Notes: generated from the letters alone by a model not told the origin. Positions 17,424 through 27,411 are shown, numbered from the stretch's first letter. The stretch is DNA of 64,000 bases from CAVVUC01 sp963751395 (GCA_963751395.1 CAVVUC010000004.1:434001-498000); one strand, 5' to 3'. Numbers and translations: made by a program.

Positions 17424-18368
17424 TCATCCCTTCTGCACCTTGCGATAAACACGGGGCGGCTGGCCCATGACTTTTTTGAACAGGCGCGAGAAGTAATACG
17501 CATCCTCGCAGCCGACGGCTCCCGCAACCTCCTCGACGCGCATCGTGGTGGTGTCGAGCAACTGGCAGGCGCGCTGGATTTTCCGGCGGAGAAAGTAGTC
17601 GATCGGCGCGAAGCCGGTCTTGCGGCGGAAGAGCGCGGAGTAATGCGGCACGGACATCCCTGCGTTCCGCGCGAGTTCGGCGAGAGTGACGCGCCGTTCG
17701 GCGTTCCGGTTCATCCACTCGATGCTCTGTTGCAGGGAATCCTCGGACGGACGCGAGCGCGGGTGCGCGTGAATTCGCTGGCGGTTGATCTCCGCGAGGG
17801 CGAATCGAAGCCGCGCGGCGGAGGCGATCAGATTCGCGAGTGTGTATCCGCGTTCGAGCTGTTCGTAGATCATCGAAAACTCCATTCGCTCGAAAGCGCC
17901 GGGGGGCAGGCGCACGATCGGCGCGGCTCTTGTCACGCCGAGCAGTTTCGGAAAATGCCGGAGGTCATCCCCGCGACAGTGCGCCCACATGATCGACCAC
18001 GATTCGTCCGCACCGTAGGCGTGCGGGGCATCTGGCGGGATCACGATGACTTCGTTCGGACGCACCGGGATCGGTTCACCTCCATCCAGCTCAACCCATC
18101 CGGTCCCCGATAGACAGATGATCACAATCATCTCTGGGAGTCCTTTTGCACGCCTGACGAGATGCCCCGGCGCCTCTGGAAAATACCCGGTCGCCGTGGG
18201 AAACAATCCCCGGAGAAGCGGATGATGCTCCATCTGCAAGATGACCTTGTGCGGCAGGACGACAAGATGCTGACCGGTGAAGCCTTCTTCGACGATACGC
18301 AATCTTGGGCACGACGGAGAGTTGCTCGTTGCCATAAGATTGTCCATGTTTTTCCAAAGATCGTCCAT
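17424..18368 (-). CDS. AraC-family transcriptional regulator
   Basis: 314 residues. The N-terminal half is a cupin-like ligand-binding domain (PEMIVIICLSGTGWVELDGG then VRPNEVIVIPPDAPHAYGAD). The last 100 residues are the double helix-turn-helix (VTLAELARNAGMSVPHYSAL and VEEVAGAVGCEDAYYFSRLF ending FKKVMGQPPRVYRK). It is transcribed away from the DUF5107-TPR gene, with only 34 bases between the two starts, so one short region must carry both promoters. It likely senses a sugar and controls the downstream glycosidase/transporter genes (inference from context). Confidence 0.92.
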   Translation of the reverse strand: MDDLWKNMDNLMATSNSPSCPRLRIVEEGFTGQHLVVLPHKVILQMEHHPLLRGLFPTATGYFPEAPGHLVRRAKGLPEMIVIICLSGTGWVELDGGEPIPVRPNEVIVIPPDAPHAYGADESWSIMWAHCRGDDLRHFPKLLGVTRAAPIVRLPPGAFERMEFSMIYEQLERGYTLANLIASAARLRFALAEINRQRIHAHPRSRPSEDSLQQSIEWMNRNAERRVTLAELARNAGMSVPHYSALFRRKTGFAPIDYFLRRKIQRACQLLDTTTMRVEEVAGAVGCEDAYYFSRLFKKVMGQPPRVYRKVQKG

Positions 18369-18402
18369 TCACGCCGCCAGCCGCTTCATTTAGTTTTCCA
18401 CC

Positions 18403-21400
18403 ATGTCGAAACTCCCAGTTCGCGCATGGCGCGACGCCGTCTCCTTCCCCACCTACGAGCCGATGCCGGCTGACAAGAACCCGATGTTCCTGGAAAAGCG
18501 GGTGTATCAAGGCAGCAGCGGCAAGGTGTATCCGCTCCCATTTTTCGACCGCATCGCCGAGCAGAAGACGGAGCGGAAGTGGGACGCGGTGCATTTGGAG
18601 AACGAGTTCGTCCGCGTGATGATTCTGCCGGAAATCGGCGGTCGCATTCACGTCGGGCAGGACAAGACGAACGGTTACGACTTTTTCTATCGGCAGAACG
18701 TAATCAAGCCCGCGCTGGTCGGCCTCGCCGGGCCGTGGGTTTCCGGCGGCGTCGAGTTCAACTGGCCGCAGCATCACCGGCCCGCGACGTTCATGCCGGT
18801 GAACATCGAGATCGAGAATCACGCCGACGGCAGCGTGACGGTCTGGTGCAGCGATCACGATCCAATGGCGCGGATGAAAGGGATGCACGGCGTCTGCCTG
18901 CATCCGGACAAGGCGTTCATCGAACTCAAGGTCCGCGCCTACAACCGCACGCCGTTCGTGCAGACGTTCCTCTGGTGGGCGAACGTCGCGACGCGCGTGC
19001 ATGAGGCCTACCAGAGCTTTTTCCCGCCGGATGTGTATTACGTCGCCGATCACGCGCGCCGCTCGATGAGCGAGTATCCGCTGTGCCGGGGCCATTACTA
19101 CGGCGTGGATTACGGTGCTCGTGGCAAAAATGGCGTGCCGGAGAATGAAGTGCCGGCGAACTTTGTTCCACCCCACTGCGCCGACAAATCCAAAATCGAC
19201 TACGCGCCGAACGACCTTTCTTTCTACGCAAACATTCCCGTGCCCACTTCCTACATGTGCATGGGGTCGCAGGAGGATTTCTTCGGCGGCTACGATCACG
19301 CGGCGCAGGCTGGCGTTGTCCACGTCGCGAACCATCACATCTCGCCCGGAAAGAAACAGTGGACGTGGGGCAACCACGAATTCGGCTACGCGTGGGATCG
19401 CAACCTCACCGACGCCGACGGGCCTTACATCGAAATCATGGCGGGCGTTTACACCGACAACCAGCCGGACTTTTCGTTCCTGATGCCCGGCGAAACAAAG
19501 TCGTGGAGCCAGTTCTGGTATCCGATTCAAAAGATCGGCCCCGCCCAACACGCGAACCTCGACGCCGCCGTGAGTCTGCGCGTAGAGCAGGGCAAAGCGC
19601 GCATCGGCGTGTCGGTTTCATCAGCTTTTCGAGCGGCAAGAATCACGCTGGCGGCGAAAGGAAAAGTCATTGCGACATTCACGCGCGACCTCGCGCCGGG
19701 CGCTTCGTTTGTCGAACTGATAGCGCTGTCGAAAAGCACCGTGGAAACCGACCTGCACCTGCGCGTGCTTGATTCCAATGGTCGCGAGATCGTTGGCTAC
19801 GTGCCGAAGCTGCAAGTGAAAGGTGAAGTCCCCCCGCCCGCGACCGAACCGCCGTTGCCTGCGGACATCCCGAGTGCCGACGAACTCTATATCACCGGCC
19901 TTCACCTCGAACAATACCGTCACGCCACGCGCGGCCCCGAGACTTACTGGCGCGAGGCGCTGCGGCGCGATCCGGGCGATGCCCGCTGCAACAACGCTTT
20001 GGGCCGCTGGCATCTTTTGCGCGGAGAATTTTCCAAGGCCGAGGCGCACTTCCGAAAAGCCATCGAGCGGCTGACCCGCCGCAATGCAAATCCCCGCGAC
20101 GGAGAGCCGTTTTACAACCTCGGCATCGCGCTGCGCCATCTTCGGCGCGAAGACGAAGCTTACTCCGCTTTTTACAAGGCGACGTGGAATCAAGCCTGGC
20201 AGTCGGCGGCTTATCACGAACTCGCCGAACTCGACTGCCGCAAGCACGACTGGACCAGCGCGCTGGAACACATCGACCGTTCGCTGCGCATGAACAGCGA
20301 CAATCTTCGCGCGCGGAATCTGCGCGCGATCGTGCTTCGCAAGCTCGGTCTGGACTCGGAGGCCGACACGATCCTTCGCGCCACGCTCGCGCTCGATCGG
20401 CTCGACTGGTGGGCGCGGCGTCTCGCGGGCGAACCGTTTGGTTGCGACACGCAGACGCGCCTCGACATCGCGCTCGACTTTGCGCGCGGCGGATTTTTTC
20501 GCGAGGCGCTCGCCGTGTTGGAAGTCGTGAAAGCCGATACCGGCACCGCGCCGCTCGTTGGCTATTACACCGGCTGGCTCCAGGCGCAGATGGGCGACAC
20601 GCAAAAAGCGGTCGCGTCTTACAAGGCAGCCGCGAAAGCGTCGCCGGACTACTGCTTCCCGTCGCGGCTTGAGGAAATCCTGATCCTCGAAGCGGCGATG
20701 TGCGCGAATCCCGCCGATGCCCGCGCGCCCTACTACCTCGGCAACTTGTTTTACGACCGCAGGCGCCACGTCGAGGCGATCCGGTTTTGGGAAAAATCGG
20801 CGAAGCTCGATCCGAACTACTCGGTCGTCTGGCGCAACCTCGGCATCGGCCATTTCAACATCCTCAAGAACCCCGCGCTGGCGCGCACCGTTTACGACAG
20901 GGCGGTTCGCGCGAACCCGTCGGATGCGCGACTGCTCTTCGAGCGCGACCAGCTCTGGAAACGGCTTGGCGAAAAGCCGGAGAAGCGGCTTCGCGAATTG
21001 GAAAAACATCCCGATCTCGTGCAGCAGCGCGACGATTTGTCCGTGGAACTCTGCGCGCTCTACAACCAGACCGGCCGGCAAATGAAGGCGTTGAAGATCA
21101 TCTCGACGCGGAAATTCCAACCGTGGGAAGGTGGCGAGGGACAGGCGCTCGGCCAGCATGTGCGGACGCAACTCGCGCTCGGCCGCGAGGCGCTGGCGCA
21201 CGAAGACTATCCGTGCGCGGCGAATCATTTCGAGCACGCGCTCCAGTCGCCGGAGAACTTGAGCGAGGCCAAACATCTGCTCGCGAATCAGAGCGACATT
21301 CATTACTGGCTCGGCGTCGCGCTGGAAAAACTCTGCGACAAAGCCGGCGCGAAGCGGCACTGGAAGTTGTCCGCGGAGTTTCGCGGCGATTTCCAAGAGA

Positions 21401-21738
21401 TGAGTGTGCGCGCTTTTTCAGAGATGACTTACTACTCCGCGCTGTCGCTGGAGCGGCTTGGCAAAAAGGCCGCCGCCCAAACGCTGTTGCGCGACCTGCT
21501 CGCCTACGCGCGGCAGCTCGGGAAGGCGGAAGCGAAGATCGACTACTTCGCCACGTCGCTTCCGACGATGCTGCTGTTCGACGAGGACATTCAGTTTCGA
21601 CAGCAGACGACCGCGCTCTTTTTGCAGGCGCAGGCGCAGTTGGGCCTCGGAAGAAAAGCCGCCGCGAAGAAACTCCTGCAAACGGTGCTGCGGCGTGATC
21701 CAAGCCACGCGCTGGCTGCCGACCTGATTCACTTCTGA
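18403..21738 (+). CDS. DUF5107 domain protein with C-terminal TPR repeats
   Basis: 1111 residues, no signal peptide. Residues about 30-330 form the DUF5107 beta-domain, with LENEFVRVMILPEIGGRIHV and SGGVEFNWPQHHRP typical of galactose-mutarotase-like sugar-binding folds. Residues about 510-1105 are tandem TPR repeats (LGRWHLLRGEFSKAEAHFRK and PYYLGNLFYDRRRHVEAIRF among others). Such proteins occur beside glycoside hydrolases and sugar transporters. Here the gene is followed by a GH2 enzyme and an MFS porter and preceded by an AraC regulator. A role in carbohydrate metabolism or sensing is inferred; no catalytic residues are proposed. Confidence 0.9.
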   Translation: MSKLPVRAWRDAVSFPTYEPMPADKNPMFLEKRVYQGSSGKVYPLPFFDRIAEQKTERKWDAVHLENEFVRVMILPEIGGRIHVGQDKTNGYDFFYRQNVIKPALVGLAGPWVSGGVEFNWPQHHRPATFMPVNIEIENHADGSVTVWCSDHDPMARMKGMHGVCLHPDKAFIELKVRAYNRTPFVQTFLWWANVATRVHEAYQSFFPPDVYYVADHARRSMSEYPLCRGHYYGVDYGARGKNGVPENEVPANFVPPHCADKSKIDYAPNDLSFYANIPVPTSYMCMGSQEDFFGGYDHAAQAGVVHVANHHISPGKKQWTWGNHEFGYAWDRNLTDADGPYIEIMAGVYTDNQPDFSFLMPGETKSWSQFWYPIQKIGPAQHANLDAAVSLRVEQGKARIGVSVSSAFRAARITLAAKGKVIATFTRDLAPGASFVELIALSKSTVETDLHLRVLDSNGREIVGYVPKLQVKGEVPPPATEPPLPADIPSADELYITGLHLEQYRHATRGPETYWREALRRDPGDARCNNALGRWHLLRGEFSKAEAHFRKAIERLTRRNANPRDGEPFYNLGIALRHLRREDEAYSAFYKATWNQAWQSAAYHELAELDCRKHDWTSALEHIDRSLRMNSDNLRARNLRAIVLRKLGLDSEADTILRATLALDRLDWWARRLAGEPFGCDTQTRLDIALDFARGGFFREALAVLEVVKADTGTAPLVGYYTGWLQAQMGDTQKAVASYKAAAKASPDYCFPSRLEEILILEAAMCANPADARAPYYLGNLFYDRRRHVEAIRFWEKSAKLDPNYSVVWRNLGIGHFNILKNPALARTVYDRAVRANPSDARLLFERDQLWKRLGEKPEKRLRELEKHPDLVQQRDDLSVELCALYNQTGRQMKALKIISTRKFQPWEGGEGQALGQHVRTQLALGREALAHEDYPCAANHFEHALQSPENLSEAKHLLANQSDIHYWLGVALEKLCDKAGAKRHWKLSAEFRGDFQEMSVRAFSEMTYYSALSLERLGKKAAAQTLLRDLLAYARQLGKAEAKIDYFATSLPTMLLFDEDIQFRQQTTALFLQAQAQLGLGRKAAAKKLLQTVLRRDPSHALAADLIHF

Positions 21739-21769
21739 CTCCCGCACACAAACCCTCCACGACCGTTCG

Positions 21770-24700
21770 ATGAAACGTTTCCTCTGCATCATGACACTCT
21801 CACTATCCACGCTCCGCGCCGGCGATGCTGGCGATTCGCAAGCACTCCCGCTCGCCGGCGCATGGCGATTCCACCGCGACGAACAGAAGGCGGGCATCAC
21901 CGCAAAATGGTTCGCGAACGAACTGCCGAAGCCGGCGGACGGCCCCGCGACAGTGCGGTTGCCGGGCACGACCGACGAGGCGAAAGCGGGACTTCCGAAT
22001 CCGAAAAAACCGTCACTCGACGGCCTTTACCGTCCCAACATTTACACCGGCGCAGCCTGGTATCAGCGCGAGATCGAGATACCGTCCGCGTGGAAAAACA
22101 AGCGGGTCGCCCTGAAGCTGGAGCGCGTGCATTGGGAGTCGCAGGTGTGGCTGGATGACAAATTGATCGGTTCGCGTGACAGCCTCAGCGCTCCTCAAGT
22201 GTTCGATCTCGGCACCGACCTCGCGCCGGGAAAACACAGGCTCACAATCCGCGTGGACAACTCGCTCAAATACGATCTCGGGCTCTTTGTTTCCGCATAT
22301 TACGAGGGCACGCAGACGAACTGGAACGGGATCGTTGGGAAGATCGAACTAAGCGCGGCGGACCCGGTTGCGATCGCCGGTCTCCAGGTTTTTCCAGACG
22401 TGGAGCGCAAGCTGGCAAAGGTTCGCGTGCGTATCACGAACGCCACCGGCAAAGAGGTGAGCGGGGAGATCGTGCTGTCGGCGAAGGCGCGACAGGCAGA
22501 CGGAAAGACGGCGGAGAAGACGGTTCGCTTTCAAGCGGATGGCGCGGAGACGCTTGTCGATGCGGAGTTGACGATGGGCGATGACATCCGCCTCTGGGAT
22601 GAATTCACTCCATCGCTCTACGACCTCACGGCAACGCTGAAAACCAAAGGCGACTCACATTTTTCCGATGAAAAGAAAACGACGTTCGGCATGCGGGAGA
22701 TCAGCGTGAAGGGCACGCAGTTCGCGATGAACGGGCGGCCCGTCTATGTGCGCGGTACGCTCGAATGCGCGATCTTTCCGCTGACCGCCTACCCGCCTTG
22801 CGACGTGCCCGCGTGGGAGCGCATTTGCCGGATCCTCAAGTCCTACGGACTGAACACCCTGCGCTTCCATTCGTGGACGCCGCCCGAGGCTGCATTCACC
22901 GCCGCCGACGAGGAAGGCGTGATGATCCAGACCGAGGCGCCCCAGGCCAACGTCCCGCAAGGCAAGGTGCCGGAGCGCGACAGGTTCATCGCGGAGGAAT
23001 CGCGCCGGATTCTTGAAGCATACGGCAACCATCCGTCGTTCTGCTTTTTCACCTTCGGCAACGAGATGGACGGCTCCGGCGACGCGCTCGACAGGCTGAT
23101 CGAGGAATTCAAAACGTCCGATCCGCGTCATCTCTACTCGGATGTGTCGAATGGTTTTGGACACGATATTTGGACGAAGAACCGCCAGTTCACGCTCGAC
23201 ATGAAAGTGCGCGGGGTCGGCGGTCCCGGCACGGAAAAGCAGTTCGCCACAGGGCGCGACGGTCTGCCGCAGCTCTCGCACGAAATCGGCCAGTGGACGT
23301 TTCTGCCGAACTTCGACGAGATCAAAAAATACACCGGCGTGCTCGAGGCGAAGAACTTCGAGATCGTGCGCGACCAGATGAAGGAAAAGGGGCTGCTCGA
23401 ACTCGCGCCGCAAATGGCGGAGGCGGTCGGCAGGCAGGCGATCCTTTTGTATAAAGAGGAAATCGAAGTGCTGCTTCGCACGCCGGGACACGCCGGGTTT
23501 CACCTGCTCGACCTGCACGATTACCCCGGCCAGGGCACCGCGCTCATCGGACCGCTCGATCCGTTTTGGGACTCGAAGGGTTTCGTGACGCCGGAGACGC
23601 ACCGCCAGTATTGCGGCGCGACGGTGCCGCTCCTGCGGATGCCGAAGCGGACTTACACGGCCGGCGATGTGTTCGAGGCAAAGGTGGACGTCGCGCATTT
23701 CGGCCCTGCGGATTTGCGGGCCGCGCTTGTGGTCTGGAGCATCAAAGACGAGGCCGGCAAGGCGGTCGCGTCGGGCGAACTGCCCGCGCTCGATCTCCCG
23801 ACGGGCAGGCTCACGCCGGTCGGAAACATCCGCGCGACTTTTGAAAATGCAGCGGCTCCGTCGAAGCTGATCGCCACGGTCGCGCTGAAAGGAACGGAGT
23901 TTTCAAACCAATGGGACCTCTGGGTTTATCCCTCCACGCCCGCCGCGAGCGCGCCCGCCGATGTCGTCGTGTGCGACGAATGGAACGACACCGCGAAGAC
24001 CGCGCTTGCCGATGGGAAGAAGGTTTTCGTGATGACGACGAAAGTCGCCGACAGTCTGCCCGGCTCGTTCAAGCCGGTCTTCTGGAGCCCGATCTGGTTC
24101 AAGTCGAAGCCCGCGACGATGGGCATTCTCTGCGATGCGAAGCATCCCTCGCTGGCGCAGTTCCCGACCGAGTCGTTCAGCAACTGGCAATGGTGGGACA
24201 TCATCAACGATTCGCGAACGCTCGTGCTCGATGCGACGCCGCACGGCTTCCGCCCGGTCGTGCAGGTCGTCGATAATTTCGCGCGAAATCAGAAGCTTGG
24301 AGTGCTTTTCGAGGCGCGGGTCGGAAAGGGGCGGCTCCTCGTTTGCTCGCTCGACTTGAAGGACAAGATCGACTCGCGACCGGCCGCAAAACAGCTTCTG
24401 GCAAGCCTCTGCGCATATCTCGGCTCGGAAAAATTCCAGCCGTCGCAGGAATTGTCGCCGGAGATTTTGGACAAGCTGCTCGCGAAACCGGCCAGCACGC
24501 TCGCCAAGCTCGGCGCGAAGGTGATCGAGGCCGACAGTGAAGACCTCGAGCACCCGGCATCGAACGTGATCGACGGCGATCCCGACACTTTCTGGCACAC
24601 TGTCTATGTGCCGACGCCGGTGCCGATGCCGCATCACATCACGATTGACATGGGCCGCGAACTCACGTTGAGCGGCCTGACCTATCAGCCACGGGTGGAT

Positions 24701-24928
24701 TCAGCGAACGGGCGGGTCAGGGAGTGCGAAGTCTTCTGCGGCAACAATCCTGCGGAACGCGGCGCGCCGGTCGCGTCGGCCACATTCAAGAACGACGCCG
24801 ATCTTCAAACAATCGGCTTCAAGCAACCGGCGAAAGGGCGTTACCTGACTTTCGTCGTGCGATCGGAAATGAAAGGCAACGCGTTTGCCGCGATCACCGA
24901 GATTGATGTCGTCCTGAGCAAACCGTGA
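21770..24928 (+). CDS. Exported glycoside hydrolase family 2 protein with F5/8 type C domain
   Basis: 1052 residues with a signal peptide (MKRFLCIMTLSLSTLRAG). Then a GH2 sugar-binding jelly roll (AAWYQREIEIPSAWKNKRVA), an immunoglobulin-like domain, and a TIM barrel with the acid/base motif FFTFGNEMDGSGD near residue 428 and a probable nucleophile in LSHEIGQWTF near 503. After a linker, the C-terminal 120 residues form a discoidin-like F5/8 type C carbohydrate-binding domain (SNVIDGDPDTFWHTVYVPT). A beta-galactosidase, glucuronidase or related activity fits; the exact substrate cannot be read. It lies 31 bases downstream of the DUF5107-TPR gene. Confidence 0.88.
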   Translation: MKRFLCIMTLSLSTLRAGDAGDSQALPLAGAWRFHRDEQKAGITAKWFANELPKPADGPATVRLPGTTDEAKAGLPNPKKPSLDGLYRPNIYTGAAWYQREIEIPSAWKNKRVALKLERVHWESQVWLDDKLIGSRDSLSAPQVFDLGTDLAPGKHRLTIRVDNSLKYDLGLFVSAYYEGTQTNWNGIVGKIELSAADPVAIAGLQVFPDVERKLAKVRVRITNATGKEVSGEIVLSAKARQADGKTAEKTVRFQADGAETLVDAELTMGDDIRLWDEFTPSLYDLTATLKTKGDSHFSDEKKTTFGMREISVKGTQFAMNGRPVYVRGTLECAIFPLTAYPPCDVPAWERICRILKSYGLNTLRFHSWTPPEAAFTAADEEGVMIQTEAPQANVPQGKVPERDRFIAEESRRILEAYGNHPSFCFFTFGNEMDGSGDALDRLIEEFKTSDPRHLYSDVSNGFGHDIWTKNRQFTLDMKVRGVGGPGTEKQFATGRDGLPQLSHEIGQWTFLPNFDEIKKYTGVLEAKNFEIVRDQMKEKGLLELAPQMAEAVGRQAILLYKEEIEVLLRTPGHAGFHLLDLHDYPGQGTALIGPLDPFWDSKGFVTPETHRQYCGATVPLLRMPKRTYTAGDVFEAKVDVAHFGPADLRAALVVWSIKDEAGKAVASGELPALDLPTGRLTPVGNIRATFENAAAPSKLIATVALKGTEFSNQWDLWVYPSTPAASAPADVVVCDEWNDTAKTALADGKKVFVMTTKVADSLPGSFKPVFWSPIWFKSKPATMGILCDAKHPSLAQFPTESFSNWQWWDIINDSRTLVLDATPHGFRPVVQVVDNFARNQKLGVLFEARVGKGRLLVCSLDLKDKIDSRPAAKQLLASLCAYLGSEKFQPSQELSPEILDKLLAKPASTLAKLGAKVIEADSEDLEHPASNVIDGDPDTFWHTVYVPTPVPMPHHITIDMGRELTLSGLTYQPRVDSANGRVRECEVFCGNNPAERGAPVASATFKNDADLQTIGFKQPAKGRYLTFVVRSEMKGNAFAAITEIDVVLSKP

Positions 24929-24964
24929 TCGAGCGACCTCAATCCACCTCCATTCCCTGAACCC

Positions 24965-26389
24965 ATGAACATCGCCTCACAAACCAACCAATCGGCAAAC
25001 CGCGCCGACTACAACCTCGGCTACGTCTGGCTCATCTCGATCGTGGCCGCGCTCGGCGGGCTGCTGTTTGGCTGGGACTGGGTCGTGATCGGCGGCGCGA
25101 AGCCGTTCTTCGAGCGGTTCTTTCACATCCAGGAAAATGCCGCGCTCTCCGGCTGGGCAAACAGTTGCGCGCTGATCGGCTGTCTTTTCGGCGCGCTGAT
25201 CGCCGGTGCGCTGAGCGACAAGTTCGGGCGCAAACGACTGCTGGTTCTCGCAGCGGCGCTCTTCGCCGTCACGTCGATCGGCAACGGACTGGCGCAGACA
25301 TTCGTTGTTTTCGTCGCCTGGCGAATGCTTGGCGGCGTTGCCATCGGCCTCGCGTCGAGTCTCTCGCCGATGTATATCTCCGAGGTCGCGCCGGCGCAGA
25401 TGCGCGGACGGCTCGTCTCGGTGAACCAGCTCACCATCGTCATCGGCGTGCTGCTCGCGCAGCTCATCAACTGGTATCTCGTGCGCAACCTGCCCGCCGG
25501 CGCGAGCGACGAGTTCATCGTGCAATCGTGGTTCGGACAGCAAGGCTGGCGCTGGATGTTCGCGCTGACCGCCGCGCCATCGCTGCTGTTTTTGCTCGGC
25601 ATGTTTTTCGTTCCGGAAAGTCCGCGATGGCTCGTGAAAAACGCGCGGGCGGAACTCGCGCGCCGCATCCTCACGCGCATCGGTGGAGCCGGCTACGCGG
25701 ACGCCGAAGTGCGCGACGTGCAGGCCACGCTGTCGAGCGCGGAGATTCAGCATGTGCGCTTCGCCGACCTGCTCGATCCGCGTCTGTTCAAAGTGCTCGT
25801 TCTCGGCGTCGTGCTCGCCGTGTTCCAGCAATGGTGCGGCATCAACGTCATCTTCAACTACGCCGAGGAAATCTTCCGCGCCGCCGGCTACGACATTTCG
25901 AGCGTCGTAAAAAACATCGCGTGGACCGGCTCGGTGAATCTCGTGTTCACCTTCGTCGCGCTCGGCATCGTGGACAAAGGCGGACGCCGCCCGCTCATGC
26001 TGTTCGGCTCGGCAGGACTCGCGATGGCCTACACGGTCATGGGCTTCTGCTATTACCGGCACGTCACCGGACTGCCGGTGCTGCTGCTCGTGCTCGCGGC
26101 CATCGCCTGCTACGCCATGTCGCTTGCGCCGGTCACATGGGTCATCATCTCGGAGATTTTTCCGAACCGCATTCGTGGCGCGGCCATGTCGATCGCGGTC
26201 ATGTCGCTCTGGATCGCCTGCTTCATCCTCACCTACACGTTTCCGCTGCTGAAGAAGTCACTCGGCGCGGCGGGCACGTTCTGGATTTACGCCGCGATCT
26301 GCGTGTTCGGTTTCATTTTCATTTTGAAAAAGCTGCCGGAGACCAAAGGCAAGACGCTTGAGGAGATCGAGAAGGAATTGGTGGACTGA
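24965..26389 (+). CDS. MFS sugar porter
   Basis: 474 residues with about twelve hydrophobic segments. Sugar-porter signatures: GGLLFGWDWVVIGG in the first helix, LSDKFGRKRLLV in loop 2-3, PESPRWLVKNARAELARRIL after helix 6, and PETKGKTLEEIEKELVD at the C-terminus. It imports a monosaccharide, probably by proton symport, as in XylE/GalP relatives. It follows the GH2 gene by 36 bases and completes an operon in which an exported glycosidase releases the sugar taken up here. Confidence 0.93.
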   Translation: MNIASQTNQSANRADYNLGYVWLISIVAALGGLLFGWDWVVIGGAKPFFERFFHIQENAALSGWANSCALIGCLFGALIAGALSDKFGRKRLLVLAAALFAVTSIGNGLAQTFVVFVAWRMLGGVAIGLASSLSPMYISEVAPAQMRGRLVSVNQLTIVIGVLLAQLINWYLVRNLPAGASDEFIVQSWFGQQGWRWMFALTAAPSLLFLLGMFFVPESPRWLVKNARAELARRILTRIGGAGYADAEVRDVQATLSSAEIQHVRFADLLDPRLFKVLVLGVVLAVFQQWCGINVIFNYAEEIFRAAGYDISSVVKNIAWTGSVNLVFTFVALGIVDKGGRRPLMLFGSAGLAMAYTVMGFCYYRHVTGLPVLLLVLAAIACYAMSLAPVTWVIISEIFPNRIRGAAMSIAVMSLWIACFILTYTFPLLKKSLGAAGTFWIYAAICVFGFIFILKKLPETKGKTLEEIEKELVD

Positions 26390-26486
26390 ACGCGCTGAAC
26401 GCAGGGCAATTTGCACACGTATCTCATACCGCTTTGCACAAATAGGAAGACGCTCCACGATTCGTTTGAACGATCCTCAACGCGAG

Positions 26487-26731
26487 TCATTCTGAGCGCA
26501 GCGAAGAACCCCGCAAACGTCACTCGGTGTGGATCGCGGGCTTCTTTGCTTCGCTGCCAATGATATCGTTGGAAACACGAGTTCAAGGATTTGCGCACGA
26601 TGATCGGAGGGACGAGCTCCACGAGTCCCTCACTCGATATGTCAGGGACTCGCAGAGCTCGTCCCTCCATTTGGAAACCATCATTGCCGGCGCCGGCAAA
26701 ACCCCGTTTTGTGAACGCCTCGGAATGACAC
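26487..26731. repeat. Composite GTCATTC inverted-repeat element, copy 1
   Basis: Begins GTCATTCTGAGCGCAGCGAA and ends CGGAATGACAC, so the outer arms are inverted. Inside lies a second hairpin (26608-26672) with GGAGGGACGAGCTCC facing GAGCTCGTCCCTCC. Nearly the same 245-base arrangement recurs at 34503-34750. Confidence 0.75.
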
Positions 26732-26779
26732 GTTGCGGGTGTCTCATGCAAAACACAGGCTGTTTTGTTTTCCGCGACT

Positions 26780-26940
26780 CGGGCCGTGGGCGCACGGCGA
26801 GGTGCGCAACGGCGGTTTGCCCGACTGGCTTTTGAAAAAGTGCGGCAAGGATGTGCGCAAGAACGCCGAGCCTTACATGACCTGCGTGCGCGAGCTTTAT
26901 TCGCAGATCGAATACGAGATCAGCGTCAGGCCGGCTGGAG
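26780..26940 (+). pseudogene. Fragment of a GH35 beta-galactosidase gene
   Basis: Frame encodes RLGPWAHGEVRNGGLPDWLL then KKCGKDVRKNAEPYMTCVRE and LYSQIEYEI. This fits the region of GH35 beta-galactosidases just before the acid/base site (PGPYxxxEWxxGGxPxWL). Nothing before or after continues the enzyme. It lies directly after the composite repeat and next to the sugar locus. Confidence 0.55.
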
Positions 26941-27411
26941 ACAAGCCGGCGCATCGTTGAAAATCTCCGTGACCGCCTTTTCGCGGTAATCGAAGATCTT
27001 CTCCAGTTCGCGTCGCACAATCAGCGGCTGGGCGAACTCGCCGAGCCACCCGAATGGCAACACGTAATGCACGACATCGCGAATCTCGACGCGCCCGCCG
27101 TCGAGAGCCTTGAAGAAATGCTCGTGGTGCCAGACGCGATACGGCCCGATGCGCTGTTCATCGACGAAGCGGTGCGGCGCATCGACATGGGTGATCTCCG
27201 TCAGCCAGTTCACGGGAAACCCGAGCAACGGACGCACGCGGTAGGCGATCATCAAGCCCGGATAAATCTCGCCGGGCAGTTCGGAGCGGATGCGGAAGTC
27301 GAACTCCGGCGGAGTGATCTTTGCGAGGTTGCACGGATCGGAGAAAAAGGCCCAGCAGTCCGCGAGACTTGCGCGAACGACCTGAACCTTGCTTAAGGAG
27401 TGAATGGCCAT
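26926..27411 (-). CDS. SRPBCC-family ligand-binding protein
   Basis: 161 residues. The START/Bet v1-like pattern is clear: VQVVRASLADCWAFFSDPCN at the first strand, LAKITPPEFDFRIRSELPGE, then a central sheet (VNWLTEITHVDAPHRFVDEQ and RIGPYRVWHHEHFFKALDGG) and the long C-terminal helix (RELEKIFDYREKAVTEIF). Related proteins are annotated as cell division inhibitors or cyclase/dehydrase-like. It lies leftward, divergent from recC 168 bases away. The ligand is unknown. Confidence 0.8.
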   Translation of the reverse strand: MAIHSLSKVQVVRASLADCWAFFSDPCNLAKITPPEFDFRIRSELPGEIYPGLMIAYRVRPLLGFPVNWLTEITHVDAPHRFVDEQRIGPYRVWHHEHFFKALDGGRVEIRDVVHYVLPFGWLGEFAQPLIVRRELEKIFDYREKAVTEIFNDAPACLQPA

